From Combretum micranthum (lineage: Eukaryota > Streptophyta > Magnoliopsida > Myrtales > Combretaceae), in NCBI GenBank assembly GCA_024138025.1, contig JAMXBD010000171.1, positions 1,426,001 through 1,490,000 on the forward strand: a DNA stretch of 64,000 bases, written 5' to 3'. Shown in pieces: positions 1 to 13,077 of the stretch. The number at the start of each line of letters is the position of its first letter. The stretch's first letter is position 1. Made by a program: the position numbers and the translations under genes. The notes under the pieces were generated by a model. The model was not told the origin of the DNA and ran no database searches. It saw only the letters and a program-made list of their open reading frames with translations.

Positions 1-435
1 AAATTTAACGTTTGATATTCCTGTTAAGATGATTTTTCCATTAGACTGGATCTTGCAACATCCACTATTGGATTGAAGAGCACTACTTCATCGTCACCAA
101 CGTAATTTTTTGAATTTGACCATGGTTGAAATGTGGAATATTTATATATTTCGAAATAGAATAGTATTTCAAGTTTCCATTATAAAAAATTGTAATAAGG
201 AAAAAGGAGAAAGAGAATTATGCTTTTCTTCTATGAAATTTTTGCCTAGACGAACAATAGAGCATAAGAGAAAGAGTTGACTCAAAAATGATTGAGAAAT
301 TTCTCAAAAAGGAATTAACTCAGGACTTAAGCCGTCTAAGAACGGGGAATATGGGTATTCCTCAAGCTTGTTTGACACAAACTGTAATGGCAAATTTTAT
401 ATGACTTTTGAAAGTATAATATATGCTCCAAACAC
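1..435. other. No gene recognised
   Basis: AT-rich non-coding sequence left of the first solo LTR. I saw no open frame of useful length, RNA gene or repeat boundary in it. Confidence 0.5.
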
Positions 436-440
436 CATGA

Positions 441-1254
441 TGTTGGATTATATATCTAACTCATTTGAATCTATAACCAAAGAGATCCTAAATATATGTT
501 GTATATATTTAGAAGACGCTGAAATCAAGGATATCCTTAGTACATAGCATATACTTGAAAGAGGACTTGGAAACTAGAGTTTTTTGCATCAAAGGAAGAT
601 TGGATTACTGTGGGCTGGCACTAGGAGGACAAAGCTGCTGGCCTTCGCCACGTCAATAGTCGACCTTCAAATTTGCAAATTTTTGCTAAGAGCTCTAGAT
701 TGGCTAGGCTGACTTCAACGTTGTCAACCTAAGGGAGGATAAACTACTAACATAGTGGCCAAGGCCACCAACGTACACACCAACGTTGGAACGCCAATCT
801 TCAACATTAGTTGAGAAAGCCACTAGCCTTTATTTGTCACGTGCCAGCCTATGTTTAATACATCCTTTTCCTTTGGTTTTGATATAAATACCTCTTGTTT
901 TGTTTTAGGATTTATGAGATATGAGTGGAGGCTATCCTAAAACCTAAGAGAGAATCTAGAGAGAGAGAGAAGGGCCTGATCCTGTTGTAATCCACCGGTT
1001 TGTAGTAATGATTTAGTGATCCACTAGTGTTATCTAGTGAGGAAAACTTATATATCTCATTATTTGTTAATAGTGGAAGAATTATGCACTGTTAGTCCAG
1101 TGGTTTTTCCTCAAATTGGGGTTTTCCACGTAAATCCTAGTACTGTTTGTTTTTACTATATTATTTTGTTGTTTGATTTATTGTGATCACTACAGGCAAA
1201 AGGAAAAATCATCTATGATTGCTTCTAGATTTTTTGGGGGTATTTTTCCTGGCA
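441..1254 (+). mobile_element. Solo LTR (814 bp) of an LTR retrotransposon
   Basis: The segment starts TGTTGGATTA and ends TTTTCCTGGCA, so it has the canonical TG...CA ends. It is flanked by a perfect 5-bp target duplication, catga (436-440 and 1255-1259). A TATA-like tataaata lies at 884-890, and the stretch around 1100-1140 (wording like ggggttttccacgtaaatcc) resembles the R/U5 region of plant copia LTRs. No PBS, PPT or coding sequence is joined to it, so the state is a solo LTR left by LTR-LTR recombination. Plus orientation is inferred from the TATA and U5-like order. Family not identified; copia is the more likely superfamily. Confidence 0.75.
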
Positions 1255-1259
1255 CATGA

Positions 1260-2690
1260 TATACTCTTGACGTTTATATTGGTTAATGTATGCTTTAATT
1301 TATTCATTAAAAGTTATTAACATTATAATTTTTTTGGACTAATTTATAATTAAATTATCTTTTTTAACTTTATCTATATTTTATTACCATAAATTTACAG
1401 AGTTTCACATTAGAGTTATAAACATAACAACATGAGTCAGATCGTAATAAATCGATCAGTAGGGTTTAAGTCAAATTTACCGCTTAGTTGGCCAAGTGGT
1501 TCCAGTCGATCTCAAACATCAACCTCAATTCAATTGACCTAACAGCCCCTATAGATGCCTAAAATTTATAATTAAGAGGTCCAATCAAACAATTAGATGG
1601 AAAAACTAGTAATAGAATTAGGAATTATGACCTTTAGTCTATGAAATATTAGTTTATGATTCGTCAAATGATTTAAGAAACTGCTGGGAATTCTATCAAC
1701 CGTAAGCAAAATCCGAATACTATGCGCAGTAGGCTTAGTATGAAATAGACTTATGAAATTTCGACTTGAGATGGCCAATTAATGGTTTTTTTGAATAAAA
1801 GATGTCCTATTTATTTGATCATATTTTAGTCATTTTGGTATCATATTTTTATTGATTTCAAATTGATATTTGTCAAAAAAAAATACCAATAAAAAACTTA
1901 AATTTTACTTATAAATAAACTAAACAGATATAATATAGATATGTTACAAATACAGATACAATAAAAGTTCAACAATCCAAACAAACCCTAATTGCAAAAT
2001 CATTTAGCGCCACTTTAAACCTATGTTTCCAATAGCCAACCGCTAAGATTCTGCTTGACACTTTAAAAATCATACTAGGAATGCTCGCTTCTAAACTCTG
2101 GACTTCAGGTGATTGTTCCACACTTTCAAAACTCGACCTCCAAAAACCTGCTCCAAACTTCTAAAATCAAACTTCTAGAATTCAATGGATCCACATTCAA
2201 AAAGAACTTCAGAAGTATTAAGAGTTCACATACTTTCAAATTAAACTTTAAAGGATACTTGTCGTTTTAAACTTTCAAAAATGACGAGGAAGATCTATAG
2301 ATCTGCACTTTCAAAATAGACTCTTGAGTGGCACTTCAAAGTTCATACTTTAAAAAGTGAATTCAGGAGCGGGCTGCAAATTACGTGTGTTTCTTTATCT
2401 CACATTAACTTATATATTAAATGAATTGATTTATGTGTTTTGATACGTATGATGTAAGGTAATGAACATATTGTGATCAATCGATTCGAGTTGGAGTGAC
2501 ATCAGTGCAATAAGAAGATCATGAAATCGTAGAAGGTTTAGTTTAAATTAAGGATATATACTAATCTCTAACTTTTGTATACTTTGAAAATTTTATGTAT
2601 AGAGAGGAGTTATTAAACATAAGAAATTAAAAGATTTATGAGAACAACTATATTTATGTATTTTATAAGTAGTTTTCAGCCTTGCATACT
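1260..2690. other. Intergenic, no gene; degenerate short repeats
   Basis: No gene recognised. Between about 2040 and 2370 the motif actttcaaa and close variants recurs many times at irregular spacing. Short frames here carry no recognisable domain. Confidence 0.4.
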
Positions 2691-2749
2691 CCTTTTTTTT
2701 TTTTTTTTTTTGTGGATTAAGATAATATTTACAATAAAACATATTACAA

Positions 2750-5700
2750 AATACCAAGGGCTCTGTGTATATTCCCTGGGATAGAGGACAAAGTCTTAGT
2801 CTTTACAAAAGACGACCGATTAATCGGCTTACAAACCTTGTTATGCTGGCTTAAACTATGTACATCATGGTAGATTAGAGTACAATATTAGCAGGAGGTT
2901 CAATACAAAAAAGATCATTATCAACCATGGTATGTGCAAAAAGAAGTTAAACCATTTTCAACTTGATTAGCTTGACGTGGTTGATAGGAGATGTGAAGCT
3001 AGTGTAGTTAGGACATGTTTTCCCTACATAAATCAACAACATGGGCATATTTAACATGTACATTTAAATGTGAGGTTAATATTCTAACAACGGCTTGCGA
3101 ATCTAGCACAAGTTCAAGATTAAGATGTCCATGTTGTATACAAAACTTGAGCCCATAAACAATTGCCCATAATTCTACTGCTAAAACATCTAATTTACCT
3201 ATCTTTTTTGCATATCTGATTTCCTTGATCATTTCTAAGGACAAGACCAATGGTTACTTGGCCTGTAGAGTGTAGAACTGATCCATCAGTATTTAATTTC
3301 ATCCAACATAGGATCGGAGGTGTCCAAGAAATCATAATAAAGTCCACAGCATATAACTTTCTTTTTCTAATATAACTTCAAAGCTCATGTGTAGTAACAC
3401 GAGAAGTAAGCTCGACATCATGAGAGGAACTTGCAGATGGAAAAAAATAAATAATTTTGTGTGAACCAAATCTTCCATAATAGAATAACAAATGTGAAAC
3501 CTTTTGGTGGATGAATTTGATTGAAGTCAAAATGGGAGATCCTTGAATATTCCTTAACCCAATTTAGAAAAGATGGGAAAGAAGGTTCAGATGGCAAGGG
3601 TTGATATCCTGTAGCAGCAAATAAAGAGTGTATACAAAGGCATGAACTCAAAGCATAAGGGACCCTTTCTTTAATAGTACAACAACGTGGGCATGTCGCT
3701 ATTTCTTTTCTTTAAATTTACAGCTGTGAGGAGGCTATCATGAAAAATCCGCTACAAGAAAATTTTGATTTTTTGGTAGGAAAGCTATATTCCATATCTA
3801 ACCAGTCTCCGGCTAATGCTGACTATCTTGTTATTAGGATGATAAAGATGATCATAACTATCCTCCAAAGAGGGCTGGCATTGTGCATTAGGGTACAAAG
3901 ACTTCACATCAAGAACAGCAAGTCTTTACCATATCGGGCCAATCAAGGTTGTAAGAAATTCTGAAATTGGAAAACCAACAACAGATTCATTCCATTCTTA
4001 ATTAGGGATTCAACTATCAGCAACCGATATATGTTCAAACGAAGGTAAGAGTGGGCCATAAATGAGATTTTGGAGTGGCCCATTTCTTGTCCACCAATCA
4101 TATCAGAATGATGTAGTTTAAACATTTCCCAAAATGGTAAAACCAAAATGATGATTCCATTTTGAAGAATTAACTAAATCTTTGCTTGGAAAGCAAGTTA
4201 GAGTTGAAGAAGAGGTGGGGATGGGGCTTCAAAGACACCTATATTTAGCATGTACTAAGTTAGTCCATGGTAATTTTTATTGTCTCTAGGTATACCATCT
4301 TTTAATTGAACACACTTGATTTCTGATTATAAGATTTAGTAGGCCAAGACCACCTTGAGATTTAGGTGTTGATATAGCTGGTCATGATACCTATTGCACC
4401 TTGTGCTGAGGTTGAGCACCTTGCTAAAAGAAATTATAGGTTTTTTTTTTTTTTTTTTTCTATGAAATTTATAGTCTTAATTGGTAAAGGAGTAACTTGC
4501 ATATAGCATGTTAGAATGGCTTCTTGAATTGACTTAGCCAAGGCTAGTCTTCTAGACATACTGAGATGTTTTGCTTTCCAGCCATATAATTTCCTTTGCA
4601 TATTATCAAGGAGGAAGGAAAAATGGGAATGAGTAGATTTACTACCGTTATGCAAAGGGTAATCTAAATAAGTACCAAAGGTATCGACCTCTATGAAGTT
4701 TAACCAATTCTAGATCTTTGTTCTAATGTTTTGAGGAATAGAATGTGAAAAAAGGATGGAAGACTTACTTAAATCAACATGTAGCCCTAAAATTTCACAA
4801 AAATCTCTTAACAAGTGATTGATGAGTTAACATTAGCATCATTAGCCTTGGCAACAAGGACATTATCATCCGCAAACATGAGATGTGAGACTTGAAAAGA
4901 TTGTCCACATACTTTAAGAGTAAACCAGGTATCTTTCTGAATTTGATGTTCAATAACCCAACAAAGAAATTCTAGGCTTAAAATGAATAAACACGAGGAA
5001 AGTGGATCCCTTCGCCTAATATCGCTTCTAGGGCACAAATTATCTAAAGCTTAGCCATTGACTAGTGCCTCAATAGATGTGGAAGATAAACAACTATCTA
5101 TAAGAGAAATCCACCAAGATGGGAAATTAAGATTAACTAAAGCCCAATGTATGGAGTCCCATTCAAGGCAGTCATATGCTTTTGTGATGTCCAATTTAAT
5201 CATCATCCAATCCCCCATAAGCTTTTATGATGAAATTTGTGTAATGATTCATTAGTAAAAATAATGTTATCAGTTGCCTTACAAGCCGATATAAAACCTG
5301 ATTGAGATGGATGAATGAGATAATCTAGATATGGTTGGAGGTGATTGACTAGAATTTTGACAACAATCTTATAAACTATTCAGTAAAGGCTTATTGGTCG
5401 AAATTGATGTACCTAATTTGCACCAATATGTTTAGGAATTAGCATGGTATGTGTTTGTTTTATTTCTAGAGGGATAGAACGAGCATGAAAAATCTGATGA
5501 ATTATTTATTGAATAGATCCCCCAATAATATCCTACAAATGCTTAAAAAAGAAAGCATCAAGACCATCCTTACCAGGCGATTTCTAAGATCCTATTATAG
5601 ACAAAGCTTGGAAGATCTCTTTATCGGTGGTGTCAATTTAGAGGAAAGTACATTGATCAGATAACAATCCTCTTCACCATTTTGTCGGACATGGATTTTT

Positions 5701-6955
5701 GTGTGATGACTAAAGGCTTTATGGTAGAAAATAATGACTAAAAAATATGAAGCAACAGTTTTTTGAATGGTTAGTTGATCATAAATACATTCCGCCATAC
5801 TATTATGAATTGCTATAATGTCTTGCTAAAGTAAGGGAATGATAATAATGTGCATTTCTCTCCCCATCCATAATCCATTTAGCTTAAGATTTGATTCTTC
5901 ACAGACACTTTTCACAATATAAAATGTGTTTTAATTGTGATAGACAATCTTGTTCCTCAACTTGTGAACTATGAGAGGGAGTTTTAGCTAAATCATGTGA
6001 GATTTACGACGGAATATTTTTGTTCCTTGAAGGTAGTCATAATTACAACCAAACCATATTTGTTCAATCAAAATTCGACATCAAGGATGTTTTGTCCATA
6101 TCAGTTGGAAACGAAAAAGAAGAACTTGGAAATTCTTATGGGGAGTATGGATGAGTCTTCAGTAAAATGGGAAAATGATCTGAAGGCCATTTAGTTAAAT
6201 GAAATAATTTGGCTTCAGGATAAATAGACAACCATGTTAGATTTGCCCAAGCCCAATGTAGTCGTAGTTGGACCAAATGTGGAATCTTTTGTCTATTCAT
6301 CCATATTATATATATATATATATTTTTTTTTTGCTAACAAAGCCAAGATACATCAAACCACAAGTTACCATACAATCAGCATAAGAAGATGCCCAGAATA
6401 AATTAAAAGATAGACCCTCACCAACCCTTTAACACTTCCCACCTCCCCTCCCCCCCTTCCCGCTTTCCGCCCACATTTAGAGCAATTATATCATTAAAAT
6501 CACCTATAAAAAACCATGGTTTATTATTGATGAAACGCAAGAATTGCAGTAAATCAACCCAAAAATGAGATTTGTCTGACACTCTAGGAGGACCATGAAT
6601 ACTCAAAAAATAATATTCAAGGGATGGGTTAGAATTTCAAACCTAAAGCTTCACATACAAATCATAGGGTGAGGATTTGATGATAGTAACCTTTACAACA
6701 TCTTGTAACTAGGTAAGAATCATTCCACCACTTTGACCAAGAGCGTCCCCACAATAGTAAGAGTCCAATTGGGAATGATGCCAGAATAACTCAACTGAAA
6801 GATGGTCCAATTTAGTTTCCAAAAGGATCACTACATCTGGCTAATACTTAGCCAAAGTTGTGATGATAGTATCACGTTTCCTTGGTGAATTGAGACCACA
6901 TGTATTCCATGCTAAAAATCTTGTTGGTCAAACTGAGTTTGGTATAAATTGATCC
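2750..6955 (-). pseudogene. LINE ORF2 (endonuclease-RT-RNase H), broken
   Basis: Pieces of one polyprotein appear in order on the minus strand. The endonuclease start (LAWNTCGLNSPRK) is near 6930-6885 and the endonuclease motif GDFNDI near 6510. The RT block has DPLSSCLFI and the catalytic FADD at about 4876-4865. The RT C-terminal 'thumb' text (MQRKLYGWKAKHLSMSRR) is near 4600, a zf-RVT remnant with CPRC near 3690, and an RNase H remnant (ELWAIVYGL, ELVLDSQAVV) at 3008-3250. Known role of the family: nick the target and prime cDNA synthesis. Stops and frameshifts separate every block. A second T run at 4441-4459 interrupts the RT part and may mark slippage or a nested tail. Confidence 0.85.
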
Positions 6956-6997
6956 TCCATTTGTTGAGTAACTAAACAATAATATTGAATTTTTTTA

Positions 6998-9345
6998 TGA
7001 AATATGAAAAACTGTATATTTCTATATCTATTTTTGTTCATACATACATATGGATATATATACAAAATTCTTGTGACTATTGGTATACTTGTGATTATTG
7101 ATATACCACAACTACTACATTACATAGTAAATATAATATTAATAAGTACAATATTATCTATAACACTCCCCCTCAAGCTAAGGCATAGATGTTTATCATG
7201 TCTAACTTGTTATACAAATAACTAACTCGACTCCTATTCAATGCTTTTGTGAAAAGGTTTCCAAGTTGTTCTCCAGTCTTTACATAGCCTGTGGAGATTA
7301 AGTTTTGTTGTATCTTTTCAAGAACAAAGTAGCAATCAATCTCAATATGTTTAGTTCTTTTAAGGAATACCGAATTAGATGCAATATGAAGAGCAGCTTG
7401 ATTGTTACACCATAACTTTGTAGGTAAGGGAACTTTAAATCCAATCTTTGCCAGAACGTAGTATATTCACATTATCTCACATGTAGATTGAGCCATAGCT
7501 CTATATTCTGATTTTACACTAGCTCTTGATACAACATTCTGTTTCTTGCTCTTCCATGAAATCAAATTTCCTCCTAAGAAAATGTAATAGCTTGTAATGG
7601 ATTTTCTATCTTCTTTGGAACCAGCCTACTTAGCATCTGAAAAGCATTCTATACGAGAATGACCATGATTTTAATATAGTATATCTTATCCAGGAGCACT
7701 TTTCAAATAGCACAAGATCTTTTCTACAGCAGCCCAATGATGAATTGTTGGGGAAGACATGAACTGACTCACAACACTGACAGAATATGCAATATTAAGA
7801 CAAGTTACTGTGAGATAATTCAGTTTCCCAACCAACCTTCTGTATCTTCCAGGATCTTCAAATAACTCCCCAACTTTAGAGAATTGCATATTAGGATTCA
7901 TTGTGGTATTGCATGGTTTTGCCCCTAACTTTCCTATTTCAAATGACAAGTCAAGTACATACTTCCTTTTAGACAAGTAAATACCTTTATTGTTTCTCAT
8001 CACTTCAATACCTAGAAAATACTTTAACGACCCTAAATCCTTCATTTGAAATTGGTTCTGAAGGGATTCTTTCAAAGAGCATATTCCTTTTTCAACATTT
8101 CTAGTAATAATTATATCATCTACATAAACAACTAGAAGAATAATCCCACATGAAGATTGTCTATAGAACACTGAGTGGTCAAACTTACTTTTGATCATCC
8201 CAAATTTCTCAATTGCTTGACTAAATTTTTCAAACCCTACACGAGGACTTTGCTTTAACCCATATAAAGATTTATGAAGGCGACAAACTTTCCCTTTCTC
8301 CCCTTAAGTAACAAATCCAGGTAGTTGCTCCATCTAGACTTTCTCCTGAAGATCGCCATGTAAAAACGTATTTTTGATATCTAACTGGTGTAATGTCCAA
8401 TTATAAGTAGCTACCATAGAGATAATTAGTGGAATACATGTTAATTTAGCCACTGGAGAGAAAGTATCAGAATAGTCAATGCCATAGGTTTGAGCATAAC
8501 CCTTAGCCATAAGACGAGCTTTATGGCGAACAACAGATCCATCTGGATTAACTTTAACTGCAAAAATCCATTTGCAACTAATAGCTTTTTTACCTACAAG
8601 CAATCTTACCAAATCCTACATATAGTTAACATCTAAGGCATTCATTTTATCTATCATTGTTGTGCACCAGCCGGGATGAGATAAAGCCTCGTGAAGAGTA
8701 CGAGGAGTTGATACATTGTTAAGAGAAGCAACAAAGGAACATGAAGAAGATGATAAGCCATCATAGGATACAAACGAAGAGATGAGGTAAGTGCATTGTC
8801 GTTTACCTTTGCAAAGAGCAATAAGAAGATCAAAGTCATTTGAGGTTGGATCTATTGAGGAAAAAGGGATTGGTACAGGACATGAAGCTAGTGGATCTCG
8901 TCGTCGTTGGGAATACACATGTTGATTGGAGGCCTTGATGGTGGTGGCAATGGTGGAGTATCTATGCTCTTATAGGAAATCTGATAAAGTAATAAGTCGT
9001 CTTCCTCTTTCGGTTTTTAGTTTTCACTCGATGAAAAGAAAGGAATGTTTTCTGCAAAAGTAACATCAACTGACACAAGATATTTGTCAAGATTAGGACA
9101 AAAACACTGATATCCCTTTTGAACTCTAGAATATCCCAAGAAGATACATTTAAGAGATTTAGGTAAAGTTTAGTAACTTGTAGACGTGCATCACAAACAA
9201 AACAAGTACTACCAAATATCTTAGGTTCGATAGGGAATAACAACTTTATAGGAAACAATACTTTATAAGGAGTTTCATAATCATATAAAGAAACCACTTT
9301 AACTTCAAAATATAAGTTAATTGGAGACCGCAGACTATCTAGCAT
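6998..9345 (-). mobile_element. 5'-truncated Ty1/copia element
   Basis: Minus-strand copia remnant lying between LINE ORF1 and ORF2. Its 3' LTR is probably 6998-7165: the plus strand ends ctataaca and is followed at once by ctccccctcaag, which on the minus strand is a PPT (CTTGAGGGGGAG) abutting TGTTATAG. The left LTR edge (TG at 6998) is tentative. Inside are RNase H, RT and the C-terminal part of integrase. No gag, protease, integrase core, PBS or 5' LTR was found before about 9345, so the element is truncated or partly deleted. Confidence 0.75.
7180..9345 (-). pseudogene. copia pol remnant (integrase C-terminus, RT, RNase H)
   Basis: Minus-strand fragments run in order: integrase C-terminal text (FPIEPKIFGSTCFV) near 9270-9180, RT start ([30 protein letters not shown]) at 8334-8612, the RT catalytic box YVDDIIITR near 8110, the long RT tail (MKDLGSLKYFLGIEV, LVGKLNYLT) at 7686-8198, and an RNase H remnant between 7180 and 7550. 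The YVDD core is intact, but shifts and stops break the frame at several points. It is a relic with no expected function. Confidence 0.8.
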
Positions 9346-9359
9346 TACTGGGTTTCCTC

Positions 9360-11345
9360 CCTGTTATGCAACATGTATGGAAACGTGGGACCTGGAGTCA
9401 TCCATAAAGTCATTGGAATGAAAAATGCTAGAATGGAAAGAGTTTCTATTTTGACAATTTGTTGGGAGATCAGCTATAAAGTCTTCTCCCAAACATTTAT
9501 GAGAAGACAAGGATGTGTTTTATTGAGATAGTGTGCTAGAGGAATCAGAATAATGAAATCCTTTATTGATGCCACTCTCATATTTCCTCGAGTAAGGTAG
9601 GTGGTGCCTTGTACCTCTGCCACTACCACATGAATCCATGATCCTTGTTCCAGTGACATCAGGTCGTCCTTCAGAAAGAGAATATCCTTTAAGGCTACCA
9701 CTACCCTGTATCTGGCTATTTTCGTTTCCAAGCGGAATACTGAAAATCTAAGATTAATCCATGGAAGTGCAGATGAGAGGGGAAGGATTTGGAGATTGAA
9801 AGTCAGTACACTCTTTTGTTCCATCCTTTGATTTGGCATGAGCTAAAGCTTTAATTTTGGAAGATTTAAGTTTTGCACACACAGTTGCAGAAGGGTGGGA
9901 TGGAGGAGTGGAAAGAAATTGAAAATTTGTAGATAATGGTGTAAGAATCAGTAGATAAAAAAGTTGATTGAGGACAGCGTTTCCATTTTGTAGTGGAGGT
10001 AGTACTTAGGGTACTTAAGCTCTTTGATGTATCAAGAAGTGCTAGACTATTATCATTAGCTATGTTATGGGTATTTGAAATTGGCGGCAATTGGATAAAT
10101 CTCGCTAGCACATTTTTAGAAGTGACCACCATTGTTAGTTGCTTACTAGTTTAACCTCTACTAACTGTGGACTTAGGATTACGATGTGGCTTTGCTAACA
10201 TCCACTCACCATAACCCCTTTTTTTATGAGGCATCCACAACCTCTGATATGGCTTGGCTTGGTCTTTCAATTTGGGGATTTGAATTTACTAGTGGAGATC
10301 ATGAAACTTGTTTCCAAAATAATCCAACACTTGTGGGTCATTCAGCCTTGATGTTCGTAATGGTTCATGAGATTTAGGATTTATAAGACGTGGGATGTTG
10401 TTATCCATCGCTAGTTTTGGGCTAACCAAAGCACCATCATGTGATGGACTTGGCAGTGGAGGATTCTAAGGTGCTACAGTTGTAGAGGGACAAAATAAGG
10501 AAGTACTACCTAATTTTCCACATTGCACGCATAAATTGCTATGACCTTCATATTGAATTTGACAATGATGATATCAATGATAACTGTGTGAATTAAAGGT
10601 TCATTAAAATTAGCTTTCGCACAAAGATGAGAATAACGACCTTTTTTTGCTTGGGATGTCAAGGAATCAATCCATAATATCGACCCAATGGCCTAACCTA
10701 TTGTAGATATAGCATCAAGATGAAAATATTCTAGTGGTAGTTCATTGACACAAATCCAAACAACAATTGAGTTTAAGGAAGCAACAGAGGCATGAAAGTT
10801 GGGCTCCCACTTTCTAAGTGCTAAGAAATAACCAATGAACCAAGGCCCATCATGAGTTCCACATTGATAATCTTCAACCTAGTGGAGCTGGACAGTGTAG
10901 AATCCATATCCTAAGCCCATCATGGTAAAGCGGTTCAAGACAAGCCAAATTTTTTGCAACTTTTGATATGAAAGTTTGTATCCCAAAGATAAGCCATGAA
11001 GCTTAATAATAAAAGCAAGTTGCTAATGTTGTTAAAAACGTTGTGTTTCTTCATGAATAAAAGAAATGATGTTTTGTCCTCATTGAACTGGTTGATTCAA
11101 AGTAATGTCCAATTGTGAAGAAACAAGATCAGCATCCATGGCTTCAAAGTGAGTAGTTGGAATAGAGTCAAGTCCAAAGCATATATCTTAGAAGAAACTC
11201 CCATAACCCTATCTCGATAAGACTAAGGACATGGGGATTATTATAGAAGTTGAGTTGGAGCATCCGATGGACAATCTTCATTTGTTGGAGCAGAAGGACG
11301 TTTTCCCTTATGCTCTAAAAGTTTTAAGGGAGGAAAAGAAGATGA
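9360..11345 (-). pseudogene. LINE ORF1 (DUF4283-like nucleic-acid binding protein), broken
   Basis: On the minus strand a degraded ORF1 can be followed from about 11345. An N-terminal region (KRPSAPTNEDCPSD, SYRDRVMG near 11215) is followed by a DUF4283-like core around 11030-10600 (GPWFIGYFLALRKWEPNF) and a knuckle-like CVQCGK near 10530. Text between about 10130 and 9360 is a plausible variable C-terminal linker but shows no diagnostic motif, so its assignment is weak. ORF1 proteins of this class bind LINE RNA. Multiple stops and frame changes are present. Confidence 0.6.
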
Positions 11346-11429
11346 AGGAAGGAAAGATAGGAAAAGTGGGAATAAACAGGTGGAGAAGAGGAAGGAAGAG
11401 AGACAGCATTGGAGAGACACATTTCTAGT

Positions 11430-11991
11430 CTTGTATACTCTTGTTACAATAAATGCAGTATCAGAATCTAATCTAAATGGTGATGCCTTAATAAATTTAG
11501 TGATGACCGAAGAGAAAGGATATTGGATAATAGGATTACAGGAATTTTTATGGTCTCTTAATAAGACCGTATTGCTAATATTACCAAAATTAAATTAAAT
11601 TAAAAAGAAATTACTATAAAAAAAATTAAGAGGTTTGATAACTGTTGGAAAAAATATGAATCATTTATTGATATGATAAGACCGATCTTGTTGTAACTAC
11701 TAGAGACCGTAGAATTTTTCATAGGTTCTTAATGGAGCTTGGAAATGTTGATATACTATTGCACGTTTATTTATGAGGCATTATTGGTAGCCTAATGTTT
11801 GTCTTAAGATGAAACCTAATAAAATAGAGATTTAAATATATTCATTGAATGTTGTCAACATAGTGCTCTCTAGAGAACACGCTGTAATCATTTTGATAAT
11901 ATCTTAATTCTTTGCAAGGCAAACATCTACTAACTTAAAGGTTACAAACTAGATATATGCCGAGGGAACTCAATCACAAAGTTGATTTTCT

Positions 11992-12025
<34 letters not shown>

Positions 12026-12790
12026 CTAATCCTACCAAATAGATTATGCAACTTTTCACATATGGGCTTATGACTATTCTGGAGTTCAATACTCCTTTTA
12101 TGACTTTTCTTAGGAGACCAATTTCGCGCAATTTGCTGCCTACATTGGCACTTTCATCCCTAAGGTTATCTTTTTTTTTTTTTTTTTTGGTAGCATTTAC
12201 TTTCTTATCATGACTTACCCAAAAAAAAAAAAAAAAGGTCTTGGACAAGGACAAAGGGCACATTGTAGCTTAAATAAAGGTAAAAGACAACACAAATAAC
12301 AACTATAGTGAAACTTTACACACGGTTTGTTTTTATGAAAATATTTTTCGGAAGAATTTGAAAAGCGGAATAATTATTAGAAAATTTTCATTGTTTTCAA
12401 GAATAGAGACTCATTCGTTGCTTATTTTTTAGAAAAAAAATTATAGATTATAAAATTTTAAGCCATTTTCTCATCAGTTTATGGGTTCTATTTACTAGTC
12501 ATTTATGATTAACGACATTTATTATTAATTTTTAATATTTTTTATTTATGTAGATTTATTTTTCACTATAGAATATGTTTTATTAATAATAATTCTTGTA
12601 TTTTTAATATCCAAGTATTTGAAAGAAATAAATGAAAATTAATTTTGTAAAATTAGCCAAACACATGAAAAGATACTACTTTCAGAAAAGTAAACATGGT
12701 CTTAGTTTAAATTTTGTTTTTGAAGTAGATTTCATAATCCATACTAACCATAAGCAGAGTTTTTATTTGTTTCCTTTTCAGTTTTTAATT
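11430..12790. other. Intergenic, homopolymer-rich
   Basis: No gene recognised. A T run lies at about 11998-12022 and another near 12170-12188, followed by an A run near 12221-12236. These could be tails of short 3' retroposon fragments or facing poly(A)/poly(T) ends, but no coding LINE motif could be attached to them. A weak inverted pattern at about 12325-12665 (ggtttgttttt ... ccaaacac) resembles old hAT MITEs but is too diverged to bound. Confidence 0.35.
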
Positions 12791-12791
12791 A

Positions 12792-13077
12792 GGAAAAAAC
12801 ATTAAATTTGGTACCTGAACTAATCGTGAAAATTCATATTGTTACATGAACTTTAAAATGATCAATTTAATATCTAATTAAACTTTTATTGTTATTTTTA
12901 CTATAATAAAAATTCAATCATGAGATACATCTATCACACCAATAAACAGAGCAAATAGTATTAAAAAGATGGGTGGAAAAGGTTTATCTAGTATATTAAA
13001 TTCATCACTTTAAAATTTAGGTACTAAATTAAGTTCTCATGTAGGGTTTAGAATTTGGCATTTACCCATTTAATATC
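12792..13077. mobile_element. MITE-like inverted repeat
   Basis: The left arm (ggtacctgaac ... actttaaaatgatcaattta) is matched in inverse by the right arm (ttaaattcatcactttaaaatttaggtacta). The arms resemble those of the Mutator-type MITE at 56258-56559, suggesting one family. The flanking 9-mers match only partly, so the edges are approximate. Confidence 0.45.

Larger units (their letters stand above)
2692..11430 (-). mobile_element. Decayed L1-type LINE, split by a copia remnant
   Basis: A non-LTR retrotransposon reading right to left. Its 3' poly(A) tail appears as a T run at 2692-2711. Going upstream there are remnants of RNase H, zf-RVT, reverse transcriptase, AP-endonuclease (ORF2, to about 6950) and then an ORF1 with a DUF4283-like region and a knuckle-like remnant (to about 11345). 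A copia remnant separates ORF1 from ORF2. Without that insert the LINE would be about 6.4 kb, a usual full-length plant L1 size. Frames are broken in many places, so it cannot be active. The 5' limit near 11430 is approximate. Confidence 0.8.

Noticed and set aside
12325..12665. hAT-like MITE with ccaaacac end
   Set aside because: Only short, weak inverted words and no target duplication; could not be bounded.
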